The notes: generated by a model from the sequence alone, not told the origin. Shown: positions 7,206-14,705, numbered from the stretch's first letter. The stretch is 14,942 bases of DNA from an uncultured Collinsella sp. (GCA_900544465.1 UQVT01000029.1:1-14942); one strand, 5' to 3'. Translations and numbers: made by a program.

Positions 7206-8119
7206 TAGCGCACCTCGCTAGAATCGACGCCGGGCACGCGGCGGCAGGAATACTCGTCCGTGGCAAACTTAGGAATCTGCACGCCCTCGAGCTCGCGGGC
7301 AAGCGCGGCCGAAAGCTCGATGCCGGCGGCGCGGCGCACGGCCTGAATCGCCAACGGGGCCGAGATGCGGCGGCGGTAGTCTGCCGAGCCCCACAGGTTG
7401 GTGCCATAGCTCAGTGCGCGTACGGACGCGGCCAGGGCGCGAAGCTCGTCCTCGGAAGGCTGCTCGGCAGTAAGGCCGCATGCCTCGCCCTGCAGCAGGG
7501 TCGCGCGCAGCGGGCGGGCGCCCACGGTGACATGCCAGCTGTTGTCCCACCAGGCGGCGGTGACGTTGAGCGAGGGGAAGTCGGTCGCAGCCTTGCGCAC
7601 GGCCTCATAGCTCGCGCGGTAGTCGTGTTTAACGACCACGATGTGCTCGATCACGTCGCGCACGTAACCCATGTCGACGAACTCGGCGAGCGGCACGCGG
7701 CCGGCGCCCGTCAGCTCAACATACGAATCGAGCGCCAAAAAGGCCGAGAGCACGTCCGAAAAACCAAAGCGGCCGTAGATGCTGCCGCCCACCGTGGCGG
7801 TATTGCGCAGCTGCACGCCCACGATGTCGTGGACGGCGAACTCAAAGACATTGTTGACAAGCGCGTTGAGCCCGGCATGACGCTCGAGCTGGCGCAGGGT
7901 GCACATGGCACCGATGCGAAACTCGGTCTCGGTCTCCTCGATCTGATCGAGTCCGCAGGCCGAAAGGTCAATCGCCGTCGCCACGCGACGCGAACCCAGG
8001 CGCATCCAGATGCCGCCGCCCACAATCTTGTTGTTGCGGTTCTTCTGCAAGAGCTCATAGGCTTCGGCCGCGTTTCCAACACGGACGTAGGTACCGAACT
8101 TGAGCACGTTCTCCCCCAT
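7205..8119 (-). CDS. FAD-binding subunit of molybdenum hydroxylase
   Basis: Takes electrons from the iron-sulfur clusters of the enzyme encoded downstream and passes them, probably, to NAD. It has 304 residues, normal for the CoxM/XdhB-like subunit. The two flavin signatures of the family are present: VGGGIWM at 33-39 (family AGGTDL) and TVGGSI at 109-114, followed by SDVLSAFLAL. The C-terminal CO dehydrogenase flavoprotein-type domain covers about 185-290. It is the first gene of a two-gene operon, its TAA overlapping the next ATG by 1 nt. The ATG at 8119 has only a weak upstream GAAGAG; a GTG five codons in has GGGGGAG just before it and is an alternative start. No molybdopterin chaperone or cytidylyltransferase gene is nearby. 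Confidence 0.88.
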   Translation of the reverse strand: MGENVLKFGTYVRVGNAAEAYELLQKNRNNKIVGGGIWMRLGSRRVATAIDLSACGLDQIEETETEFRIGAMCTLRQLERHAGLNALVNNVFEFAVHDIVGVQLRNTATVGGSIYGRFGFSDVLSAFLALDSYVELTGAGRVPLAEFVDMGYVRDVIEHIVVVKHDYRASYEAVRKAATDFPSLNVTAAWWDNSWHVTVGARPLRATLLQGEACGLTAEQPSEDELRALAASVRALSYGTNLWGSADYRRRISAPLAIQAVRRAAGIELSAALARELEGVQIPKFATDEYSCRRVPGVDSSEVR

Positions 8120-8198
8120 CTCTTCACTTGTCCAGTACTTTTAAGTTTACCAAACGAGGAGCCGCACACCGTTTTAGGACAAAATCCACCCACCCATC

Positions 8199-8273
8199 CA
8201 TAACTTGCGGTGATATACGGACTGATTAGCCATTCTGGGGCGCTAAACAGTCCGTATTTCACCGCAAGATATG
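8199..8273. repeat. long inverted repeat, TTGCGGTG family copy 2
   Basis: Positions 8199-8230 pair with 8242-8273 with three mismatches in 32, around an 11-nt loop. The arm matches the one at 4057-4084 (CATAA, TTGCGGTG and GGACTG in the same order). It lies between the gdhA terminator and the start of the hydroxylase operon, so it may carry or flank that operon's promoter region. Confidence 0.85.
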
Positions 8274-8290
8274 AGGAGTCCTCCGGGATA

Positions 8291-8323
8291 GAAAAGGCTC
8301 CCAGCCAGATAGCTGGGAGCCTT
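8291..8323 (-). terminator. intrinsic terminator of gdhA
   Basis: A perfect 12-bp stem joins 8294-8305 with 8312-8323 around a 6-nt loop. On the minus strand it runs into TTTTC and starts 25 nt after the gdhA stop codon. Confidence 0.85.
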
Positions 8324-8348
8324 ATCGCATGCTATGTCGAGCGAAGAT

Positions 8349-9704
8349 TTAGCAGACGCCCTGGGCGAGCATGGCGTCGGCGACCTTCAGGAAGCCGGCG
8401 ATGTTGGCGCCCATGACAAAGTTGCCCTCCTGGCCGTACTCCTTGGCGGTGTCGTCCACGTTGTGGAACATGCCGCGCATGAGCTGCTCGAGCTTGCCGT
8501 CGACCTCCTCGAAGGTCCAGGACAGGTGCTCGGCGTTCTGGCTCATCTCCAGGCCGGACACGAGCACGCCACCGGCGTTGGCAGCCTTACCGGGCATAAA
8601 GGCAACGCCGTTCTCCTGGAAGTAGGTCGTGGCCTCGATGGTCGTGGGCATGTTCGCGCCCTCGCCGACCACCTTGCAGCCGTTGGCGACGAGCGCCTGG
8701 GCATCCTCGAGCAGCAGCGTGTTCTCGCGAGCGCAGGGCAGCGCGATGTCGCAGGGCAGCTGCCAAACGCCGCGGCCGTCGCCCTCGTGCCACACGGCGT
8801 TGGGCTTCTCGTCAACGTACATAGCGAGTGTAACGCCCTTGTCGTGGCCAGAGCGCTTCTTGTTGTAGACATGCTCGAGCACGGTGTAGTCGATGCCGTC
8901 GGGATCCTCGACCCAGCCATGGGTGTCGGAGCAGGCCAGCACCTTGCCGCCGAGCTGGGAGACCTTCTGGACCGCGTAGATGGCGACGTTACCGGAGCCG
9001 TGAACGACGACGTTCTTGCCCTCGAAGGAGTCGCCGCGGCTCTTGAGGTACTCGTCCACAAAGTAGGCCAGGCCGTAGCCGGTGGCCTCGGTACGGGCGA
9101 GCGAGCCGCCAAAAGAGAGGCCCTTGCCGGTAAGGACGCCGGTCCACTCGTTAGTCAGGCGCTTGTACTGACCGAACAGGTAGGCAACCTCGCGGCCGCC
9201 AACGCCCAGGTCGCCGGCGGGAACGTCGGTGTTGGGGCCGATGTGGCGATAGAGCTCGGTCATGAAGGACTGGCAGAAGTGCATGATCTCGTTGTTGGAC
9301 TTGCCCTTGGGGTCAAAGTCGGAACCGCCCTTGCCGCCGCCCATGGGAAGGGTGGTCAGGCTGTTCTTGAGAATCTGCTCCAGACCCAGGAACTTGAGCA
9401 TGCCCAGGGTGACCGTCGGGTTAAAGCGCAGGCCGCCCTTGTAGGGTCCAATGGCAGAGTTGAACTCGACACGATAGCCGCGGTTGACCTGAACCTTGCC
9501 CTGGTCATCGACCCAGGGGACACGGAACATAACGATGCGCTCGGGCTCGACGAGGCGCTCAAGCAGGGCGGCCTCCTCGTACTCGGGATGGGCGTCGAGC
9601 GCCGGCTGGATGGTGCCGAGGATCTCGGTCGCGGCCTGGATGAACTCAGGCTGCTCGGGATAGCGGGCCTTGAGCTCGTCGAGAACTTTCTGCGTGTAGC
9701 TCAT
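8349..9704 (-). CDS. gdhA: NADP-type glutamate dehydrogenase
   Basis: Reversible reductive amination of 2-oxoglutarate to glutamate, a main ammonium-assimilation step. The 451 residues match the hexameric bacterial class (about 447-450). Visible sites are the substrate-binding PYKGGLRF (Lys89), the catalytic GGGKGGSDFDPKGKS (Lys125), the GPNTDVPAGDLGVGGRE segment, and the Rossmann motif GSGNVAIYA. GGAGG lies 4 nt before the ATG. The leader holds a 6-bp stem (9741-9746/9756-9761) and a TATTAT -10-like hexamer at 9779-9784 without a good -35. It is a single-gene unit with its own terminator. NADP preference is inferred from overall family similarity and was not tested from the cofactor pocket. 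Confidence 0.96.
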   Translation of the reverse strand: MSYTQKVLDELKARYPEQPEFIQAATEILGTIQPALDAHPEYEEAALLERLVEPERIVMFRVPWVDDQGKVQVNRGYRVEFNSAIGPYKGGLRFNPTVTLGMLKFLGLEQILKNSLTTLPMGGGKGGSDFDPKGKSNNEIMHFCQSFMTELYRHIGPNTDVPAGDLGVGGREVAYLFGQYKRLTNEWTGVLTGKGLSFGGSLARTEATGYGLAYFVDEYLKSRGDSFEGKNVVVHGSGNVAIYAVQKVSQLGGKVLACSDTHGWVEDPDGIDYTVLEHVYNKKRSGHDKGVTLAMYVDEKPNAVWHEGDGRGVWQLPCDIALPCARENTLLLEDAQALVANGCKVVGEGANMPTTIEATTYFQENGVAFMPGKAANAGGVLVSGLEMSQNAEHLSWTFEEVDGKLEQLMRGMFHNVDDTAKEYGQEGNFVMGANIAGFLKVADAMLAQGVC

Positions 9705-9918
9705 GCTTCCTCCAATGATGGGAAACGAAAAATTGTTGATCGCGGCACCCCATGCGCCGCGAACTTTATCGTTTATGGATAATATCGCACTGTTGCGGGA
9801 AAATTTCGCATAAGCCGACGAGCAGATGTTTCGTTTTGATTACGATGCAGGTAGAAGCGTTTTTGAGCACCCGACGTACAAATCGCGTGTTTCGAAGCTG
9901 TTTCGTCCACATGTTCCG

Positions 9919-9955
9919 AACCACCACATTGGGGACAGGCACCTTTGTGGTGGTT
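9919..9955. repeat. hairpin downstream of selC, GGGACAGG-related
   Basis: A perfect 10-bp stem joins 9919-9928 with 9946-9955; the 17-nt loop holds GGGGACAGGCACCTT. The right half resembles the arm at 149-174 (GGGACAGG, then TGGT, then GGTTT). It starts 14 nt after the tRNA-Sec CCA end and could define the end of the selABC transcript, but no U-tract follows. Confidence 0.7.
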
Positions 9956-9968
9956 TGGCGAGGTGCGT

Positions 9969-10065
9969 TGGCGGGAACGTATGTGAATCGAACACATCCA
10001 AGACGTTTTGCACGCCTCGCAACGGTTTTGAGGACCGCGGGGCCCACCGGAGCCCATCCGCTCCC
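9969..10065 (-). tRNA. selC: tRNA-Sec, anticodon UCA
   Basis: A 97-nt tRNA with encoded CCA. It is charged with serine and converted to selenocysteyl-tRNA by SelA, then delivered to UGA codons by SelB. The anticodon stem GCGGT/ACCGT holds loop CCTCAAA (anticodon TCA). The D-loop TCCGGTGG follows the bacterial tRNA-Sec pattern, the variable arm is long (AGGCGT/ACGTCT stem), and the T-arm is ATGTG-TTCGATT-CACAT. Seven acceptor pairs form (one G-U); the eighth position expected of bacterial tRNA-Sec is G opposite A. It begins 36 nt after the selB stop on the same strand and may be cleaved from the selAB transcript. Confidence 0.95.
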
Positions 10066-10101
10066 AAGCGTGGCGGTATTTTACCAAACCGGCATGGCAC
10101 T

Positions 10102-12096
10102 TCATTTGAGACGGGGCTCTTTTGACTGCCCCGAGCGCAACGACCTCAGGCCTCCGGCCTCCTTGTCGAGCACCGTAAAGCGCACGGCATCCAGGTGCTC
10201 CAAGATGCTGATGGTTCGTTTGCGCGACACGCCCAGGGCCTCGCGCAGCACACTCGTGGTGGCGGCGCCGCCGGCAGTCTCGATAGCCGCTGAAACAACC
10301 TCACGCGCATGAGCCTCGGCGGCGGCGGACAAGGCAACGTCGCGCTCGACCTTAACGATCGAGCGGCTGAGCGAAAGCTCGCGCAGGGCACGCGTCATGG
10401 TGTCGCGATCGAGCCGCAGCCGCTCGCACAGCTCGGGAAGTGTCGGCGCATTAAGACCCGCCTCGTCCAACAGGGCAACGATACGCTGGCTAGCCTCGCG
10501 CACCACACGTATCGCCGCGGCGGCGGAATGCGGGTCAAACACCTCGGCACCGTCGACGGCACACACGCCACGCGCGCAGCCCTCGGCAATAAGTGCCATC
10601 GCGACATCATTGCCGGCGCCCGGCCAAGCCGCATGCGCGACCGCATCGAACGTAAAGCCGATCTCCTTGGGGGCCGCCGCGTGCATCGAGGACAAGGCCG
10701 ACGCCAGCACATCCATTGCAGCATCGAGAGCCGAGGCATCTGCGTAGAGCACCGCATCGCCCGCAGCAAGCTCGCGCACGGCAGCTTGGGCAACAAGCCC
10801 ACGCAAAACGACTTCGGTATCGCTGGTAACAAGATCGAGCACTGCGGCAACACCGGCAGCGGCAACAGGCAGCGTTTGCAGCGCCAGCCACGTGCGTACG
10901 CCGTTCGCGACATCTCCCGTCTCAAGCGCCGCATACAACGCGCGCTCCCCCGCAGACAGGACCCGTGCGCGGCGACAGCGCGATAGCAGGACGCGTCCGC
11001 CGCCAAGCAGCAAAATTGGCGAATACGACAGGATGACCGCATGATCGCCGGCACGCAATGGCAGCGGCCGCTCCAGGCGCACCTGTACCACACGCGTCTC
11101 GCCGACCGCAATAGGCGGTTCGTCGTCTAATAGCATAATCCGGCCAAGCACCTCGGCCGTGCCCGCCATAACGTGCACGCGCGTACCCGAAGCAAGAACG
11201 CCGGGTCGCACGCCATCGCGCCCCACATATGTCAGCTGCATCAAAAAGCGCAGTGTCTGGCCCACACGGCCCTCGACGCCAAGCATCTCGCCACGCTTGA
11301 GGCCCGCCACGCCATCGCCCACCAGGTTCAGGGCGACGCGCTGGCCCGGAACCGCGCACTGGGTATCCCCGTGAACCTGCACTCCGCGCACGCGACAACG
11401 TGTACGCGACGGCAGCGCAACGAGCTCATCGCCAACCGATACGGGCCCGTCGTGCAGCGTACCCGTCACGACAGTTCCGGTACCGTGAATGCTAAAGCAG
11501 CGGTCGATGGGAAGACGAGGCGCGGCGCCCGAGCCCACGGCCGCCTCCAGGCGCTCCGACCAGCACGAGCAAACTGCGTTATCGAGCATCGCGAGCAGCT
11601 CGTCCAGGCCCTCCCCCGTCTTGGAGGACACCGGCGCTATCGAGGCCCCCGCAAACACGGTCCCATCAAGAAACGCCTCGACATCGAGCTCTGCCAATGT
11701 GGCGATCTCGTCATCGGCCAAGTCGCGCATCGTAAGCGCGACGACCATGCGCGTCACACCCAAAAGCTCCAGAACCCGAACATGCTCGCGGGTCTGCGGC
11801 ATCACGCCCTCAACGGCGGAAACCACCAGCAACGCAACGTCCACGCCGGTGGCGCCCTGCACCATGGCGCGCAGATAGTGCGCATGCCCGGGCACGTCGA
11901 CCAGGCCGACAAGCTTGCCGCTGGGAAGCTCGAGCTCGCCAAAGCCGAGCTCCGTAGTCATGCCTCGGCGCCGTTCGACCTCCAAACGGTCGGGGTTTTT
12001 GCCGGTCAGTGCCTCGATAAGTGCCGACTTTCCGTGGTCGACGTGTCCTGCCGTTCCGACGACAACGGGACATTCGACAAGCTCGCGTGCGGTCAT
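10102..12096 (-). CDS. selB: SelB, selenocysteine-specific elongation factor
   Basis: GTPase that carries Sec-tRNA to ribosomes pausing at UGA next to a SECIS hairpin. It has 664 residues from the ATG at 12096, which overlaps the selA stop as ATGA. G1 is GTAGHVDHGKS at 14-24, the G2 segment is RRRGMTTELGF, G3 is DVPGH at 67-71 and G5 is SSKTG at 157-161. The G4 position reads TMRD (122-125) where other SelB proteins have a lysine, as in TKAD. Domains 2-3 reach about residue 340. The C-terminal part is made of winged helices, the last (about 610-660, with VSRKRTISILEHLD) being the SECIS-binding module. The in-frame ATG at 12141 would overlap selA by 49 bp and is unlikely. Confidence 0.96.
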   Translation of the reverse strand: MTARELVECPVVVGTAGHVDHGKSALIEALTGKNPDRLEVERRRGMTTELGFGELELPSGKLVGLVDVPGHAHYLRAMVQGATGVDVALLVVSAVEGVMPQTREHVRVLELLGVTRMVVALTMRDLADDEIATLAELDVEAFLDGTVFAGASIAPVSSKTGEGLDELLAMLDNAVCSCWSERLEAAVGSGAAPRLPIDRCFSIHGTGTVVTGTLHDGPVSVGDELVALPSRTRCRVRGVQVHGDTQCAVPGQRVALNLVGDGVAGLKRGEMLGVEGRVGQTLRFLMQLTYVGRDGVRPGVLASGTRVHVMAGTAEVLGRIMLLDDEPPIAVGETRVVQVRLERPLPLRAGDHAVILSYSPILLLGGGRVLLSRCRRARVLSAGERALYAALETGDVANGVRTWLALQTLPVAAAGVAAVLDLVTSDTEVVLRGLVAQAAVRELAAGDAVLYADASALDAAMDVLASALSSMHAAAPKEIGFTFDAVAHAAWPGAGNDVAMALIAEGCARGVCAVDGAEVFDPHSAAAAIRVVREASQRIVALLDEAGLNAPTLPELCERLRLDRDTMTRALRELSLSRSIVKVERDVALSAAAEAHAREVVSAAIETAGGAATTSVLREALGVSRKRTISILEHLDAVRFTVLDKEAGGLRSLRSGQSKEPRLK

Positions 12097-13550
12097 CGAC
12101 GCAAACCCGCTCGCACGGCATCCACCAACGCAGACGCACACAGGTCAAGGTCGGTGTCGCGCAAAAGCGTGCGAACGTCAAACAATACCCGGTCGTGCCG
12201 TACGCGCGTCACAACCGGCGTATCGGGCTCCTGAACCAAGGCACGCTTTAGGCCATCGGCAGATAGGCGCCCATCGACGGGGCAGACGGCAACGCAAAAT
12301 GTTGGGAGCTCGACAGTCGGCAGCGATCCTCCGCCGGGGGCAGAGGCGCCCTCGACGACCTGCAGCTCCACGGCCTGCTCGCACTGAGCCTCGCGAAGCT
12401 TGCGCAGCATGCGGTCATGCAGGCGCTTGGCCTGACGCTCGAGCGGGGCCTGCGCGCCCGAAAGCATGCTGAGCACCGGGACCTCCCGATGTGCCGTCTC
12501 GGGACCGGTCACGTACAGGCGCAAAGTGGCCTCGAGCGCTGCGAGCGTGAGCTTGCCAGGGCGAAGCGCACGCATAAGCGGATGCGAGGCGCAGGCGGCG
12601 ATTACTTGGGCGCTTCCGAGAATAATACCCGCCTGCGAAGCACCGAGCAGCTTGTCACCCGAGCACGAGACGACGTCGACGCCGGCGCAAAGCGAGGCGA
12701 ACGTGGGCTTCTCCCCCGCATCGGCGAGAACACCGTCCGCAAGCAAAGCGCCCGAGCCTTGGTCCTCGTATAGCAACAACCCGTGCTCGTGCGCCAGCGC
12801 GGAGAGCTCCGCCGCGGAAACCTCCTCGTGGAAGCCCTCGATACGGTAATTGGAAGGATGTACTTTGAGGATCATCGCCGTGTTGGGCGTAATGGCGCAT
12901 CGATAATCATCCAGATGCGTGCGGTTGGTAGAGCCCACCTCGACAAGCTTGGCGCCCGAAGCCGCCATGATGTCGGGAATGCGAAAGCTGCCGCCCACCT
13001 CGACAAGCTCGCCGCGGCTCACGATGACCTCTTTGCCGCACGCATGCGCGGAGAGCACCAGCAGCACCGCCGCGGCGTTGTTGTTGACAACCAGGGCGTC
13101 CTGCGCCCCCGTGAGCGTGCGCAGCAGACGCGCGGCGTGCTCCTTGCGGCCCCCACGGGCACAGGTCGAGACGTCGTACTCAAGCGTGCTGTAGTTGCGG
13201 GCGACATCGGTCACCGCCTGCACCGCTGCGGGAGCAAGCGGAGCACGGCCCAGATTGGTGTGAATCACAACACCCGTCGCGTTAACGGCAGGACGCAGGG
13301 TCGGCAGCGATAGGCGGTGGCACCGTCGCTCGATAGCCATGGCGAGCTCGCGCTTGTTCCTTGCGGGGGCGCCAGAGCGAATCGCCGCGCGCTCGGCATC
13401 GAGCTCGGCGTCAATCGCCTCGCGCACAATCGTGTCGCCCGCATCGCCTGCAGCCTTCATAACCGGCCACTCGGCCAGCAGCTCGTGAACGGCGGGAATG
13501 GAGCGCAGGCGGTCGCGCACCTCGGCAGGCATGGATTCGCAGTCGCTCAT
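12093..13550 (-). CDS. selA: SelA, L-seryl-tRNA(Sec) selenium transferase
   Basis: PLP enzyme that converts Ser-tRNA(Sec) to Sec-tRNA(Sec) using selenophosphate. From the ATG at 13550 it has 485 residues, slightly above the usual ~460. The PLP lysine is Lys300 in SGDKLLGASQAG; other SelA proteins usually read GGPQ where this has GASQ. The N-terminal RPAVNATGVVIHTNLGRAPL and VVNNNAAAVLL segments are typical. The start has AAAGG 6 nt upstream; the 25 extra residues of the longer frame (to 13625) cross repeat-bearing spacer and look non-coding. It is translationally coupled to selB by a 4-nt overlap. The selenophosphate synthetase gene selD is not in the window. Confidence 0.96.
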   Translation of the reverse strand: MSDCESMPAEVRDRLRSIPAVHELLAEWPVMKAAGDAGDTIVREAIDAELDAERAAIRSGAPARNKRELAMAIERRCHRLSLPTLRPAVNATGVVIHTNLGRAPLAPAAVQAVTDVARNYSTLEYDVSTCARGGRKEHAARLLRTLTGAQDALVVNNNAAAVLLVLSAHACGKEVIVSRGELVEVGGSFRIPDIMAASGAKLVEVGSTNRTHLDDYRCAITPNTAMILKVHPSNYRIEGFHEEVSAAELSALAHEHGLLLYEDQGSGALLADGVLADAGEKPTFASLCAGVDVVSCSGDKLLGASQAGIILGSAQVIAACASHPLMRALRPGKLTLAALEATLRLYVTGPETAHREVPVLSMLSGAQAPLERQAKRLHDRMLRKLREAQCEQAVELQVVEGASAPGGGSLPTVELPTFCVAVCPVDGRLSADGLKRALVQEPDTPVVTRVRHDRVLFDVRTLLRDTDLDLCASALVDAVRAGLRR

Positions 13551-13627
13551 GGAAAGCCTTTCGACATGTTCAATAAAAAACAGGTCCCCATTGGTCGTCA
13601 TCGGCCAAAATGTGGCGATGCGCATGC

Positions 13628-13713
13628 AAAAGGGACAGGTCCATTATGGCAGCTCGCGACAAGACGGCGAAGCGCCTCGTCTAAAACCTGCCAAAATAAA
13701 CCTGTCCTTTTTT
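13628..13713. repeat. inverted repeat between the channel gene and selA, GGGACAGG family
   Basis: The left arm, beginning GGGACAGGT at 13632, pairs with the right arm 13688-13708 at 17 of 20 central positions, and an inner 5-bp stem joins 13662-13666 with 13678-13682. The right arm and its extension (13681-13707) match the arm at 150-176 at about 25 of 27 positions. T-runs occur outside both ends (TTTTTT on plus, TTTT on minus), so it could work as a bidirectional terminator separating the channel gene from selA. Confidence 0.8.
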
Positions 13714-13735
13714 GGTCGGTTATGGCTTGGGGCCA

Positions 13736-14572
13736 TTAGGCCTCTTTGTTGGCGTAGATAAACCAGTAGCCCAGCGCCACGATCAGGGCGCCACCCACGA
13801 TATTGCCCAGCGTTGCGACCGAAAGGTTGAGCGCCAACCCGGCGGCGTTGAGGGCATCGGCGCCGGCGACATCGGCTCCATAGCCGCAGGAGTGCATCAA
13901 AATGCCCATAGGCAAAAAGTACATGTTGGCAACGCAGTGCTCAAAACCACAGGCCACAAAAGCGGCGATGGGCAGCAAAATGCCCACGACCTTATCGACA
14001 ACAGTCTTGCCGGCGGTACCGATCCATACGGCCAGGCACACAAAGATGTTGCACAGAATGCCGCGGAAGAAGATGGTGACGGCGTCGATCGAAACCTTGC
14101 CGGCGGCGACGCTCACCATGGTGTTGGCGACGGCCTCGCCGTTGAGCTTGTAAATGGCTGCCATGTAAACCAAAAAGACAACGAACAGGGCGCCGACAAA
14201 ATTGCCGACCCACACAATAGCCCAAGCTTTGAGCATCTGGACAAGCGTGATCTTTTTGCTCTTAAGCGCGCAGACCATAAGCGAGTTACCGGTAAACAGC
14301 TCCGCGCCGCAAATAAGCACGAGCACCAGCCCCAGGCAAAAAGCAAGGCCGCCCACGAAGCGCTGGGCGCCCCAGCCAAGAGACGCATCGCTTAGGAAGA
14401 CCGTGAAGAACAGGCCGCCGAAGGCAATGAATGCGCCGGCGAACATGGCGAGCAAAAAGGCCTTCGAGACCGGCAGGTTGGCCTTGGTAATGCCGGCAGC
14501 CTCGGTCTTGGCCTCGACCGCGGCGGGCGTCAGGCAGTCGGGGGTGGGATATTCTGCCTTATTTTGTGCCAT
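13736..14572 (-). CDS. formate/nitrite transporter family channel
   Basis: Pentameric inner-membrane channel for small monovalent anions, most likely formate given the sel genes beside it. It has 278 residues from the ATG at 14572, with six hydrophobic segments. FNT marks are ELFTGN at 91-96 (Thr94), FRGILCNIFVCLAVW near 169-183, the pore histidine His212 in FEHCVANMYFLP, and GNIVGGALIVALGYWF near the end. These fit FocA/FdhC/NirC; nitrite or hydrosulfide transport cannot be excluded. Start choice is open: none of the ATG at 14608, the GTG at 14581 or the ATG at 14572 has a strong ribosome binding site. It lies just upstream of selA on the same strand, but an inverted repeat sits between. Confidence 0.9.
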   Translation of the reverse strand: MAQNKAEYPTPDCLTPAAVEAKTEAAGITKANLPVSKAFLLAMFAGAFIAFGGLFFTVFLSDASLGWGAQRFVGGLAFCLGLVLVLICGAELFTGNSLMVCALKSKKITLVQMLKAWAIVWVGNFVGALFVVFLVYMAAIYKLNGEAVANTMVSVAAGKVSIDAVTIFFRGILCNIFVCLAVWIGTAGKTVVDKVVGILLPIAAFVACGFEHCVANMYFLPMGILMHSCGYGADVAGADALNAAGLALNLSVATLGNIVGGALIVALGYWFIYANKEA

Positions 14573-14635
14573 GGCAATCACTGCTTTCTTACGATTTGGG
14601 ACAAGCATTGCTCATGAACATGTCCCGCGGGGGCG

Positions 14636-14678
14636 GACAAAAACAAAACAGGCCAGAAGTAAACGTACCTCTGACCTG
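14636..14678 (-). terminator. strong intrinsic terminator following the tRNA-Gly tail fragment
   Basis: A 13-bp stem joins 14649-14661 with 14666-14678 (all pairs form in RNA, two as G-U) with a 4-nt loop. It is followed on the minus strand by TGTTTTGTTTTTG. It starts 9 nt after the partial tRNA-Gly 3' end at 14688 and lies 64 nt before the channel-gene start. Confidence 0.85.
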
Positions 14679-14687
14679 CAAATTACA

Positions 14688-14705
14688 TGGAGCGGGCGAC
14701 GGGAA
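14688..14705 (-). pseudogene. orphan tRNA-Gly 3'-end fragment
   Basis: These 18 nt are identical to the CCA end, acceptor strand and first T-stem bases of the tRNA-Gly at 14888-14905, exactly 200 bp away. With flanking bases, 14678-14705 and 14878-14905 agree at 26 of 28 positions. The rest of a tRNA does not follow; the sequence turns into the palindromic cassette. It could be the remnant of a tandem tRNA copy or an integration-site duplication. Confidence 0.7.

Noticed and set aside
4425..7208. Two long plus-strand frames (505 and 421 codons)
   Set aside because: Antisense to the fused molybdenum hydroxylase, which carries the full set of cysteine and cofactor motifs.
8334..9782. 482-codon plus-strand frame
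   Set aside because: Antisense to gdhA, which has a clear start, ribosome binding site and terminator.
11173..12234. 353-codon plus-strand frame
   Set aside because: Antisense shadow spanning the selA-selB junction; no start signal or recognisable domain.
13591..13608. Hairpin and T-run upstream of selA as a terminator
   Set aside because: The 7-bp stem contains wobble pairs and is separated from the T-run by about 10 nt, so it does not have terminator geometry.
277..14572. Selenoprotein gene with in-frame TGA
   Set aside because: All recognised genes are uninterrupted and full length; no TGA-split frame with family homology on both sides was seen.
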